Origin: Chaunax sp. Z400
Taxonomy: Eukaryota > Chordata > Actinopteri > Lophiiformes > Chaunacidae
Assembly (NCBI GenBank): GCA_037577475.1
Contig: CM075183.1
Coordinates: 14,342,971-14,406,970, forward strand
Direction of reading: 5' to 3'
Length of the DNA: 64,000 bases
Below, one piece after another: positions 1 through 13,100 of the stretch (positions within the stretch are counted from its first letter, which is position 1; every line of letters begins with the position of its first letter). Both the position numbers and the translations under genes were made by a program. Below the pieces are notes generated by a model. The model was not told where the DNA came from and searched no databases. It worked only from the letters and a program-made list of their open reading frames with translations.

Positions 1-1229
1 ATCAGCCTTATGCACCAACTTATTTTTCTACAAAAGGCATTTAGCCGGTAGTCATGGTCAGTAAATTACACTCGAGTATTCTCATGCGGCCGGGGGAATT
101 TGCTTCCGAAGCTATAGTAAATTTCCTTGCATTACTGCATATAATATTTCATATTACAATTTATTGCACTAAAGACTGTCTTCTCTCACAATGCACCTGA
201 GGAAGAAAGTGAAAATGATGCCTTGGTTGTTTTGTTTTTTAAATATGATATCTGCAAAGACTCCCTCCCATACAGAGGAGGCATTTGTTTGAATACAAAA
301 GTCATGATTTTAAATTTAGCTACAGCAGGTATATTAAGGGATTTATTAAATAAATAAACGGCATTGGTTTGTATTGAATTCCTTGTGCACCTGCAGCATT
401 CACAGCAGTGTTGATATGAATATGGATGCATGCAGAGCATGACTGCCAACAATGCCTTATTAGCGAGATGAAAAAGCTGTAACAGGTGATTGTTTGCCGA
501 CGCAGGAATAGAGCATCAAGGAAACAGTGGGTGGTGAATGAGTGTTAGACATCTTGATCAAAAGTAACCTGCAAATATAGTAGAATTCTGTGAATATATA
601 GTCATTAGTTCGTTATTTTGCTCACTACGGGTCACACTAAAGCAGCACTGCTCCCCAGCCTTCATTTGGACACGTTCCAACAAATTTAGGATGTAGAAAA
701 TAAAGCTGTCATTTTTAAAGGGGGTAAACTGGGATACATGCAAAATGACTTGTGCACAGTCCTGCGAATGGCTGGTTGGTTACCTAATTCTGCAAAAAAC
801 GGCTGAGAGACTAAGACACAACATCTGCTTGACACATTTGAGGTGCAGTCTCTGGTGAAAGATAAAATCTGATGGCAGGAGTTCCTCATATTGTTATTCT
901 CATGTCTGGTGTGAAGCAGACATCTGCAACTGGAACGATTGCTCAAGAACTTTGGGAAATCCATTTTGGCCAATTCCATCAAATTGCCAGAAACAAGATG
1001 AAGCAAGAGTTAGTCTCGCCATGCAGCAGTCTGAGAGCATTTTCATTTCTGTCATACATAATTCTGTACGTGCGTATACTCGAAGATTTCAGAGCTGTCG
1101 GCATATTCCAGCTTCCTTGGTGTCTAAAATCTTAGCAGTCTTTTTGGTGTTGGAGTCATGACTTGAATATGTAGAAGTGGTTAAGTGCAAATGTGGATGA
1201 AATGAATGCGTCTTGGTCTGTGTATCTTT

Positions 1230-1933
1230 TGGCAATTCGATTTTCATTTCAGAAACAGACATCAAAAAATGAAAAACGAGCGGTCATTTGATTTTTCGTT
1301 TTAAAATACAAAAGCCTTAAATTGAAATGCATTTCCTTTTTTGTAGCCGAAAATTGAGGAGTGGGAAAAAAAAGAGATTTTTATTTTCTGTTTTGAATCA
1401 ATCAATCTTTATTAAATGGCGCCTTTCCTGTGAGGTTGCAATACAAGGTGCTTAATGATAAAAGAATAGTAAAGAACAAAAATAAGAAAAGAACAAGCAA
1501 AAATAAATCACTGGAAAACAGACAACAGAGACTGGATGTGGTCATCTGGCTACAAAATAAGAGGGCAAAATGCTAATGTGGAACGACTGGTGTGCCAGAG
1601 TTGCTTGATGAATGCAATGAAACATTTCTGCATCATAGAATGTTCTCATAGTAGAATTTTGCTATGTCTAAAATCATATAAGAATAGGGTTCCAGGGGAC
1701 ACCAGCAATCCTTCATTAGCATTTGGCACTTGTTTTGTAGCTAGCTAAACAGACAAAAAAAAAAGACCTTTCTTGTTTGTTTTCTAGTGATTTTATTTTT
1801 TCTCCTTAAAAACAGAAAATGAAAACCAAATCTTCTTTTTTCCTCCTCGTCTCCTTTTTGGCCATGAAAAATCTAATAACCACTCGTTTTTCGTTTTTCG
1901 ACATCCGTTTCTGAAACAAAAATGGAATTGCCA
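1230..1933. repeat. Foldback (long inverted-repeat) element
   Basis: The left arm starts TGGCAATTCGATTTTCATTT and the right arm, read on the minus strand, starts TGGCAATTCCATTTTTGTTT. Both continue with matching TTTCAGAAAC, ATGAAAAACGAG/ACGAAAAACGAG and GATTTTTC, with patchy similarity for about 170 nt. The middle holds unrelated sequence including a SINE-like piece. No coding capacity. It is most likely a non-autonomous DNA transposon. Confidence 0.7.
1397..1460. repeat. SINE/LINE-tail-like fragment nested in the foldback element
   Basis: The segment reads like the widespread fish repeat tail AATCAATCTTTATT, GCGCCTTTC, then CAAGGTGCTT. It lies between the arms of the foldback element. Recognition is from memory of teleost repeats only. 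Confidence 0.4.
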
Positions 1934-3402
1934 GAAGTTACATGGACCATATATCCAAAATGACAATAGATGGAGCATGCAAAGTGGCCCTCAAAGAGTG
2001 CAACACTAGAATGAAGTTTATTTTATACTCATTCTTATATTCATATTTAGCTTGAGGTGTGATTAGAAAAAAATAAACAGCAGCAAACAAATCTCTGTAT
2101 ATGTCTCAGTATATCCTTTTTGACACATAATCTATACCACAATATTTTTCTGTCTAATACCAGTGCCTACTGATATTCATGACATTTCAACACTGCTATG
2201 ATCGGCTATTTGCAAAGCTTATTATACATCAAAACAGCATCTGCCCTTTATTATCATGCTGGATGATATTTTCTAATTGTATGGGTTTTTCACGGAATCC
2301 TTATCCGCTTCTCCAGGCAAGTTGTTATTGACTTCCAAAGTGTTCCCCAGCTGTCAAGCACTTTATTGCGGTTTTTAAAGACATTTTTTTTTTGTTCTTG
2401 TCTTCTTTTTCAGGTCATTGGCACTTTATTGTTGTTCTGTAGGTTAGAGTTGTTTACAAAAATATGGAATGATGTGCTGCTGCTGTTCTTGATTCAGTAA
2501 CACGTGGCTACATACTGAACAGATTGTGTTGTACAGTAATGCGACACCAACTGGATTGTTTCCTAAATGCATGACTTGGTTAGCCTGCAGTAACCTCTGA
2601 AAAAGAATGAGTATGATGACATCATCGTAGACAGTGTAGAATTCATTTAACGATGTATTTCTATTCTGTCTAGATCCCATTTCTTTGAATTTTAAAGTGT
2701 CCCTTTCTGATAACACATTAAAATACTTGGTTTTAGTGCATAATAAAATGTGCAGGTACTTATTTTGTTCTGAAAAAAATATTTATATTATGTGATTTTA
2801 CAGTTATTCCCTTGTGAACTGTCCTGGCTGAAAGAGTCAAGTCTTTTTTTGTTACTTCTGTATTTGTAGTGTGAGCAGGACATTTCACTGCAGCTTCAGC
2901 CCACATCAGTAGGCTATATGTAAAGACGATGTGTTCAGGTACAGCACTTGCTTTGTAGGTCATCCGTGTTTTGTGGCAGTATGGCCCTGGACACAATCCT
3001 TGTAGTATAAATTGTAAATCTAAATGTTAAAAATGCACTTTGGGACACATCTATGTGTGTAAAGTCTAAGTGAAACATCAGCTTTTATCCAGCCTTTGTA
3101 GTTGGACTTTTATTTTAATTAATAATCCTATCTATTCTGATAGATGCATGTTAGATGGAGAACTAAAAAATATGGAAATTAATAAAGAAAATATCTAAAT
3201 GCATGCAAATAAAAAAAATTATAGCACAAGCACTGACAGATATTGTACATACAGTATTTATGAATATAATCATATGTATCACTGTATATTGGATGATATG
3301 TCATTAATAATTTTTTATAGTTATTATAAACTATTATAACTAATTAGTGTAAATTTGGCTTTCCATTTGTATAAACCTCTATGGATTATGGGAACCCCAG
3401 CA

Positions 3403-3403
<1 letters not shown>

Positions 3404-3472
<69 letters not shown>
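3404..3472. repeat. (CA)n microsatellite, 69 bp
   Basis: About 34 uninterrupted CA dinucleotides in the 3' flank of ptprd. Likely polymorphic. Confidence 0.98.
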
Positions 3473-3474
<2 letters not shown>

Positions 3475-3569
3475 GCAGTCTACGCAGACCAAAGTAGAAT
3501 CTTCTGCCAGTTTGTTTCTAAATCAGTGAATGTCTCATGTCTGGTGTTATTAATAACAAATTAACAAAC

Positions 3570-3602
3570 ATATATATATATATATATATACATACACACA
3601 TA
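3570..3602. repeat. (AT)n/(AC)n microsatellite
   Basis: Twenty-one bases of alternating AT followed by CATACACACA. Confidence 0.9.
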
Positions 3603-5714
3603 AGAGATGAGAAGTGGGAACAACCACCTAAAAAAAAAATACAGTATGCCAGTACAGTGCCACTGTGGTTTCAATGCCGACTTACATTAAAACACCCCTT
3701 TAAGGGCAGGGTAAGAAAAGATGTGTTTAAAAACAAGGCAGCTCCAAAAACATTGCACCTCATCTGTTACCCCGGTGATTCATCGTAGCTGACATCAGTG
3801 ACAGAAAAAACAGAGCAATGGAAATCTATTCAAATGTGGTGAGGCTCAATTTCCCCTTTCATGAGAGAAGTGTGGATAATATGTTGGACCCAGACCAGTA
3901 GGGGGTAAAATAGCTCCATCAGCCTTTTCCAGTCAAAGTGAGGTGGAGGGAAACAAGTGAAACGTCGCTGCATAACACTGACATTTTTTAATAGAATTCA
4001 TTTATAACAAATGGAACTTGTGTCAGCAAAGAACTGATTTTCATACAGACTTCTTTCGCCACCAATGTAACCTATGTAAGAAAATAAAAAGCACTCCTTT
4101 CATTCAGAAAAAGAAACAGTTTACGCTTACAACTAATCAGAGGTAATTGTATGATCTTTTTAACAAGCCATTTTTTTTTTTTTGTACAATTTCATTATTT
4201 AATTTTCAGTCTATGCATCCAGACGAGAGATAGATAGAGAGAGAGCAGAGAACACAACGTTTATTTCTGTTAATGACACTCCAAGCTTGAATGTCAAAGC
4301 CACAAGAACAGATGGTTGGGGGGACAGATTCTTCTGGTCATCTGCTGGATTAACCATGGCATCAGAATGGATGCTCTTTTTCGCCACAAACTTCTTTTTT
4401 TTTGTCTTTTTAAAGAGTTGATACCTTTTTTGTGTTATTTACATACACACAAAGTGAACGTTTAAGGAGATTTTCTTATAGATGGGTTCAAGTAATATAT
4501 TATTGGGTTTAGAATCAATAGGGCAGTGCATAGTACAAAGATAGAGAAAGTGCAAATCTTCCTACCGGGCCAGCTTCGGCCATTCTGCAATGTTTCACCA
4601 TGCATATGAGAAATCAATTTAAAAAAAAAAAAAAAAAGAGAAAATAATAAACATGTTCAGAGACTTGAACATAATGTAACATTAGCCACCGTGAGGTTAA
4701 ATAATAGCACTTTTATATCTCAAAAAGGATGACAAAAGTAACAAGGTATGCAGTGGACACAAAGAAAACACAGCTGCTTGAGTTATTAAGGGAAAGAAAG
4801 CACCTGGAATGCACATCCAAAAGCCATCAAAGAGGGTAGTAAGAAGTTAAAGATGCTGCTCGACATATAGACTGAAACATCACTGAACTAAAGCCCAGTC
4901 TCCAGCTGTAAAAAGGAACATGACACACTGTATTAGGATTGTCAGGACTGATATACTGTGGCAGATCGCATGTCTCTATATCTGCTCTCGGTCGTGACAT
5001 CTCACATCTGTAATTCAAACCTAAGGCATGAATGAGGAACCCATCAGTGACGACCTGCGCATCAGGCGTTCTTATTGACCAAATATTAGTCTTTAAAGTC
5101 AGAAAATGAAGCGCTGTGAGACGTGACCGTAGTGACGATCTCTAAGAAGGTTATTAACTCTACGCCGGGCCGTCATCCTGTTTAGTTCAAGACCAGAACT
5201 CCTGACTTTATATATAATATAAGAACTGTTTTAATCTAATTCATTCAGCCACAATAAGGCCACTGAAAATGAAACACATGAGCTCTGAAATGTTCTTATT
5301 TGCATATATAATCTCATCATGTGACAAATTAATACTAATGGTAAATAAACTATACAATTACATTGTACTAAATGCCTAGGTTACTCAAAGGATATACATT
5401 ACTATGTTAAATGAAACATTATAAAAACAGGCATAAATATAAGGCACTCTAAATGCAAAATGAAAAAAACAACAACAACATCACAATTGAACAACAAGAA
5501 AGTGACGTCTTTGTACCTTGCCCTATTGTGTGGAACTGGCGATTGCGGCTGTGTGACACCTCTGGCTCTAATTACAGACTGTGTGATAGCTTGAAAAACG
5601 CACCTGCGATGCTTTGACTGGCATCCGACATTCCCGCTCCCACACCTCATCTGCGGTGGGAGCTACAATGTCATGAGTGAATGACATACCCACATAAAAC
5701 CCTATCTAAAAACA

Positions 5715-7085
5715 CATGTATTTATTGCACAAGAAAAGATGCACTGAATCAGAATACAATTTTGTCCTACTGATGTGCATTCCAGTGAAACATCTCATTT
5801 CATTTCCCCCATAGCACACAACTCTCAATTTGGAAGCTTTCATAGACAATCCATATATCGTATAGTTTTTAATCATAAATTATGTACTTTATCAATATAT
5901 TCAGAATGTTATATATATATACTTTAATACAGCTTTCACATATATTTAACAATTTGTATCATATACTCATATTTATTGATCCATCTTATTTAATTCATCA
6001 GGTTCTCTCTCATCACCCTTCTTACATGGAAGAACTAAGATACTCTGTAGCAGCAACTTCATACTTTGCTCATCCCTGTTGATTCCACAAAGCCCCAGTT
6101 TATCTTATGGGAGTAATTAAGTTGCCATGTATGTAAGCATGGACGAATAAAAAATAAAAATAAAGACCGAAAACTAGCTCTTGAGCAAACTTACATTTTG
6201 GTAGTGTGAACTCTGTGCAACAAAATGAGGGGAATAAAATAGAAACCAAAAAAAAAAAAAAAAGATTCTCTGCAAAATAGCACATACATCAGAACAGTTC
6301 TACAGCTTAAAAAAAAAAGAGAACATTTACGTAAATACGTCTTATCACTTAATTTGAAGTGATAACTTTTGTGTAAAAAAAGGAAATTCACACAGTTCAA
6401 AAAAAGCACATCAGCTTTATAATAAAAGACTAAAAAACTAAATCAATAATTTTCATTTATTTCATAGATCATGTTGAACTTTACCCTCTCCCGAAATTTA
6501 GATGATGAACATTATGACAGGAAAAGGGGTATTTATTCATTATTACTTTAAGTCAGTCCCTCTGCTGTGGACCAAGCATCGTCTTCTTTTTCGATGGGTT
6601 GTCAGTGTGTACTTGATTGTGAAACTGATTTTTTTTTTCTTTACAATGTGCATCAAGTTTTTTTCCCCCCGCAATTCTGTGTGCCTCCGATGCCTCTCGT
6701 AATGATTCATAATCACTGATGCATTTCTGATGATGTCATTATTGTTCATTTACTTTTTTGTTGTGTTGGTTTCATTCAGTTTTATGAGCCCCAAAATGAA
6801 TCCTTGAAGCAAAAGAAAAGGTAATTCCGTACGATGCTTCAACAGTCAGGATTCCCTCACTTTGTGTGAAGGCGAGGTTTTTTTATTGGGGTTGGGAAAT
6901 ACTTGGTCCTCCAGGAATCATCTTTTTCATTTTTTGACAAGTTATGTCACACATCCAACACTTAATGAGTTGTTAGCAAGGAGTTAAGGAGTACTTTCTC
7001 AAGCAGGAATTTATGGCTCAGAAGAGAGGCTCGCTGGGTTTTCTTTCCAAAGGGCCCTCTGCTTTTTTTTCCAATACTGGGTCTT
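5715..7085 (-). other. ptprd: 3' UTR of ptprd, end uncertain
   Basis: The transcript continues leftward past the stop codon. No further coding potential in frame is seen. Minus-strand AATAAA hexamers lie at 6882-6887, 6532-6537, 6456-6461, 5972-5977 and 5721-5726, with another at 4260-4265. The sequence is AT-rich with A/T homopolymer tracts, as in long neuronal 3' UTRs. Which signal is used cannot be told from sequence; the left limit given is only the cluster's edge. Confidence 0.5.
6882..6887 (-). promoter_or_regulatory. First polyadenylation hexamer after the ptprd stop
   Basis: AATAAA on the minus strand, about 200 nt after the stop codon. Its use would give a very short 3' UTR; several more hexamers lie downstream to 5721 and one at 4260. 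Confidence 0.4.
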
Positions 7086-7154
7086 TTACGTTGCATAGTG
7101 ATCAAAGCTTCCCAGGTACTCCAAGCCAGCTCTGTAGCAGAACTGGTATTGATC
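7086..7154 (-). CDS. ptprd: ptprd terminal coding exon
   Basis: Twenty-two codons and a TAA stop (7086-7088): DQYQFCYRAGLEYLGSFDHY, AT. The C-terminus YLGSFDHYAT is shared by the whole family. The usual AALEYLG reads AGLEYLG here, a small substitution. Acceptor ATTTTAG. Confidence 0.97.
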   Translation of the reverse strand, partial: DQYQFCYRAGLEYLGSFDHYAT

Positions 7155-10100
7155 CTAAAATCAAAGAAGAAAAAAACTTAAGCTCCCTCTTAGGATAAGA
7201 TACAACAATTTGTGTTACATTTGTGGTAAATTGCTCTTCATATCATGACTCTTGTCATAGCCTGGAAACTAGAGTCACATGAAATTTGTTAGCTGCCCTC
7301 CGTTGATGGGAACACACCAACTTTTACACATTAACTACACAGTGCATTTTCAAAACTTGAAGAGGATAAGAGTAGGGATACATTTGCACCTAGCAGGAAT
7401 CAAGACTACTCTATATTGGTTGACTTACTAAATCATAGTCTTTAACAGAGGCTTACTTCATCTCTTTGGTTCAAGAGCACACTTGGAATCTCATGATCTG
7501 TTTTATTCTGCAATATACTGTCAAATTGGTGACACAGTAACAGGTTCCATGTGTTAATAGGTCTTGGTGAGGATGCACCTTCCCAGTCTTTTTGCTTATG
7601 GTACTAAACCAAAATCATATAGTTCCAAACTTAAATACCCAAAGGTAAAATGTAGCACAAACAAAACCTAAGGATAAATTGTCGAATCTCCAGCTAAGTT
7701 ACTAGGAAAACATAGGTCATGTCATTGATATACAGGCACTGGCAGGTGATTGGCTTACAGGGTCACATGGTAATTAACTTCCTGCGTTCTCCTATGTATC
7801 TTCCTCGATTATATGACAATAACTACAAGCAGTTCAAGTTCAAGGGCTATAACGCTGAAGAGTAAACAGAACAAAAGAAAACCACCTCACCTCTGTCTGC
7901 ACCATAGCTGGTCTCTGTGTCCGTAACATTTTCACTGTCTGAAAGATGTCTACTACGCCCTCATATCTCATTCGTTCCAAGACAATGCTGAGGGTGATGA
8001 AAACTCCAGTTCTACCAACACCCGCGCTATGCAAGAGAGGGCAAAGAAGTCAACGGTGAGGCCAGAGAAACCAGATAGATGAGTTTGTTCTAAATCAGAA
8101 CGGGTTCCATTGTGCTTGGTGCAGGTATACAGACATATATGTTTTCAGTTTCATATTCTACAAAAAGTAAGTAACATCGGTTTGACAGTGATGCTGGTTC
8201 GTCACCTACCTACAGTGGACCGAGATTGGCCCATCTTGGCCGAACTGCTCTTTTGTTTTATGTACTTGGCCGATGAAATCGATGAAACCCTCTCCTGACT
8301 TTGGCACTCCTTGTTCAGGCCAGTCCGTGAACTGAAACTGCCTCACTGTCCGTGACTGTCCATCCTGAGAACAGAGGAAACAAGGAAGAAAGAAAAATTG
8401 GCACAGGCGCCACGTTTAAAGCATCAGAGAAAGTGTTTTGTTGTTAAAGATGCCTGCTATTTTACCTGGATATATTAGAAATGAACGCTAAAGATGCTAA
8501 TTCCTCTGATGTGCTACCAGTCCATGGTAGAATGAACTCTGAGAGTGTGCATTCCAAAAGTGATATTGTATCCCCTTGATAAGGAGAGCAATCCCATTGA
8601 CGACACAGTGTAACATGCACTACAAAGGAGGAAGCCTGCACTGTTTATCTGTGCAAGCCTTTGATGGAATTAAAAACTATGGCAGCTCAGCGCTGCCAGC
8701 ACCACATTTCTTTTTACACATTGACATGTGTCATAATTTCGACAAATATATACTCATGCTCGTGTTACACTGAAGGCTATAGATGAGTACAAACAAATGC
8801 TTGATACAATGCCAAAGTTTTAGGCTAATGACTACTGCTATGTTAAATCTGTTCAACGCTGTCATTCAAATCTTCTTTCTTGGTAAATAAAAACTGACAC
8901 ACGCCGGTGTTATAATGTATTAAATGTTGAAAGCTACCCCTGGGAATCCATTCGATGTCCCAGTGACCAATGGTTAGGCCACAACCCAGATATTTAAAAA
9001 CAATGACAAAAATGTTAACAATGGCACTGAAATATGGAGCTTTGTTCCCACGATGTCAAATTTGGTCTTTAAACTATCTTCCATGAAACCCAGTCTGCTT
9101 ACCCTGGCATCAGTCACTTTGAACTCTCTCAGGATATACTGGGGCATGTTATACTCAGCCATGGGATCCACCACAAAGTACTGGTATCTGGCCGACCTCT
9201 CTGCTGGCCAGTACTGGTGGCATTTTTCCTGCAGGGATTGAAAAATAGAATCCCACAGTGAGCCACAAGCATTGTCTTCATACAGTAGACCCATTGTGTT
9301 CATTCCAAGAATTTCGTCATTCCATTCATACTGTATCAACTGCTTGAAACCATTTATTCTCATAGCTGGATCTATTCTTTGATATTTCATATTTAAGCTG
9401 TTTTGCATTCTGTGCCTGTGTGTGCCGTTGTCAGAATGAGGAGGTTAATATGACAAGATAAATGGGAAGAAAACAAGCATGCACATACCCTGCCCATTTC
9501 TCTAAGCTTGGTGAGCATAACGACAATGGTAGAGTTGTGCTCCCAGAGCATTCTCCAGAAGTCCTCTGTGGTCTCTGCCAGTGGTCCCTGTGTGGCAATA
9601 TAGGCTTTTTGTTGCCTGTGGGAAAGCAATCACATGATGGAAAAGGTGTGATTACCTCAAAATACACCAGAACATCGCTGTGAAAGGTCTGATGATGCAA
9701 GAGATTACCGATGACTGACCAAAACATGACAATGACTCTTGTCTTGCTGACTCATGTTGATGTAGCTGCTTCTATTCTATTTTGAAGTGTAATGAATTCA
9801 TATACTGGCCAGCTGATTGCCAACGGGTGTCACAGTATGTTAGCACTTACCTGTACCCATCAATGAAACTGGCATTGATGTAATCAGAGCCTTCAACTCC
9901 TCGAATGGGCTGAAGAGACACTCGTGTGGACTCATATGGCATTATGTTAACGAGGCGGTTCTTGAACTTGTTGCAGGGCAGATTGGCACTGATGAATCGT
10001 GACGTATGGGCTTTAGTGTTAGCTAAACGCTGCATTGAGAAAGAGAAAAAGAGATATATTTGAACATACTGGTGCCTGGTAACGAGTCCTGGCATTCTTG

Positions 10101-13100
10101 TGGTTCTTTCTAGTCACCTACTGTGTAAGGTAGATTGTACATTAACAATTGTATGCCTTTGGATTCTTTCCTACTCAAATGCAAGTAGGAAAGAATGCAA
10201 AATAATAAGCTGCACATAGTGGTTGACGAAATCTACACTATTATGGCTCATTTGTAATGTGGTTATATACCATTTCTCGTAACCACAAAGTATGGAAATG
10301 GCATCAAAGTGATTACGATCGCGGCTTGCCTTTGCAAGGAAAAAATAGCATGTTATGATGAAATGTCAGAGAAATGGATACCAAAACGAGCTTGGAGTGG
10401 ACAGAAGTGCAGTGTAATCTAACCTGTTTATCATCTCTTTGTGGAATCAGCATCCATCATAGAGCAAGAAAGTAGGTGCGTGACAAGCAAGGCAATACCA
10501 TGCTCACAGCAACGCCACAGACTGCTAGGGGCTCAATAGGGTGGTTGAGCCTCTCATTGTAAATGAATATTGGCCAAGATCCTCTGGCAACTCTTCTGTG
10601 GTGGGGAAAACCTGTGTTTGGCGTATTTGTGTAAACCAAGAGCCCTGTTACTAAAGGATGGGGACCTATGGGAAGGGGGAACCAGAAAGGGAGAATTTCC
10701 CCCCATGTTGGGTTACACAAGCGAGTCAACTAATTGAAATGGAGAGGAAACCACAGGCCCCATGCTGTCTAGTGAGCCTAATGGGAGTTGGAAAATAGCT
10801 GTACTGAAAATGGCAAATCAATGACACTGGGGTCTGCATCTGACTCATAAAACAGGGTGCCATTGGGATGACTGCTATTTCCTGCTGCATATGGCAAGTT
10901 GTTGGTGTAAAACTTCTCGTCAGGTGTACTGTGCTACACAAAAAAAACAACTGTTTATTAATAAGTTTAATTAATCTGTGTCCCAAACAAGTGTGCGCAT
11001 TGATGAACAGTTTGTACCTTGAACTCAAGTTCCATGCCGGTGACATTCTCTCCACCTTCTATCTGCGTCAGTTTCTGGATGTAGGCGTACAGGTTTCTAG
11101 CGGGCACTTCGGTGGTGCCGCAGTTGACGGCCTCCTGGAGCGCGTCGTGTATGAAGACATACTGGTCCTCTGTCTGCACCATATAGTTGCGCTGGGCACG
11201 CATTAGTGTTACGTGCCCGTAGATGTCCACAGTCTTCTCGTGCTTGATCCGTTCCAGCATGGCATCAATCACGATGAAGCAACCTGTGCGTCCTACCCCA
11301 GCACTGCAGTCAAAAAAAAAAGAAAAAGGGATGAATGAAATATGTTCTTGGATGTTATTCTCAGCTATAGCTGTGAAAGACAAATTCATGTTTATGTCAT
11401 TATTTCTGCACATCTTGGCAAACACTTGTAATGTGTCTGACTGTATTTGATCTCCATTGAAATGAGGGACAGTCCGGTGAAAGGAGAGGTGTCTTGGAAC
11501 ATGTGTTAATGCTTGAAGAACTTTCTTTCTCCTATAGGAAAGAGGTAAATTCTTTGTGCCAAGTGTGCCACTGTAGGACGGACCATTTGACGTGGAGTGT
11601 AATTAAATGTGAAGTGGCACTGTGTGGAGAAGAGGGCCAGGCAGTCTCAACCTTCGGTGGGCTCAGTGCTGGCTTTGCAATCGAGTCTCTCCCCTCTGGA
11701 CCCCACCTGTCCTCTCCAACCCATCAGGACTAATCGCTTATGCCACAGCAACATTTAACCTTTACCCCAGTGCCACTGGCTTCAAGAAATGCTCACGTAA
11801 ATGTACATAAACAGACGCAATTTTAAAAAAAAGTATGATTTTGACGGCTTTGTTAATGTACCAGGCGACTTCTGAGAAGCGCAGCTGACTTAAATTAACA
11901 CCATTAGATTAGCACACCTGAATGGCATAAGAGCTTTACAAGTGGCAATGAAAAGTAGGTGAAGAAGTGAAGAAAGCACTCTGACAAAGAAGGAAAAATG
12001 TTTTAGTATTTATATTTCTTTTCATTGCTGTGTCACCCAGCTGGAGACACACTGTGCAGATATAGACCCCTTTTGCAGAGTGCTAACAATCTAAAAATGC
12101 TCCCCCTTGAACAGTATATGTTTTAATAGCGCACAGAATATGGTTCCTAATGACATTGTATTTAATGTAGGTGTTAAATGCTGTTCATTAACTCTACGCC
12201 CACCTCTTGCACAGCATTGACAAGACGAGTTCTTGCACTTGGCACTACAAAGCAAATAGGTTATTCAATCCATTAAGCTGACATGCCTACAAGGTGTGAG
12301 CCATGCTCGTGTGTCTCCTTCTGATGGAGCATTTGTTTTTCATTTGCTCTGAGGAATTGGGGGGGGGGAGGGTTGAGAAGGAAAACTCAAGAGGGAGTAA
12401 AGTTAGTCCTGGGGGTCCAAGTCTGCTTAATGTGCCATGCTGCACTGAAACTGTGCTGAAATTGGAATAAAGACTCGTATGGGAGTCCTTGTCTTTAACA
12501 AATTATCAGATGATCACTTTAAAAATGGCTGACATTGGCTGAATGAGACTCAACTTTTTCCTTTTTCTTTTTTTCACTGCTCTGGGGCGACTTCAAAATG
12601 TGCTTTTGAGTCTAAGGGACAACCGGGCCGCAAAGAAATGTGAAAGTGTCACTTGGACATTTGAAGAATGAATCTCTTCCCGGTCTGAGAACACCCATCG
12701 GTGAGGGATGCAGGAACTAGAGGAGATTTCTCCCGTTAGCCCAGCTGTTTCCAATTTGAAAACATTTTACAGTGCAGGCCTGAATGTGGGAGAGTGATGA
12801 CCTGCTAGAGAGTAAGTGACAGAGTGACAGCATTGAGCTAGAGAGATGGAGACAAGAAGATGAGAAATGGGGGGAGGGAGATTTGAGGACAGAAGGTAGA
12901 CTTGTGTCACGTGGGGAGAGAGGATGCCAGTGATCACAAAGTTGTCTATTGTCACGTTAGTTTTTTTGTGAGCTGCAGCAACTTATATTAATCCGAAAAT
13001 TTCTTTAAATGTAAGACCAGGAGATGTTAGGAACATAAGCAATATTTCTTTACCGACAAGCGACGTTTTGTGTGTGGCGGGGGGGGTGAGGTGACGCATA

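Larger units (their letters stand above)
1..5714. other. 3' flank of ptprd, no gene seen
   Basis: No coding exon, RNA gene or promoter is recognised. The stretch contains a foldback repeat (1230-1933), a long CA microsatellite (3404-3472) and an AT/AC tract (3570-3602). It is AT-rich with poly-A and poly-T runs. Part of it, right of about 4260, could still be distal 3' UTR. Confidence 0.6.

Noticed and set aside
3404..3472. Tandem repetition that might suggest an array such as CRISPR.
   Set aside because: It is a pure dinucleotide microsatellite in vertebrate DNA, without spacers.
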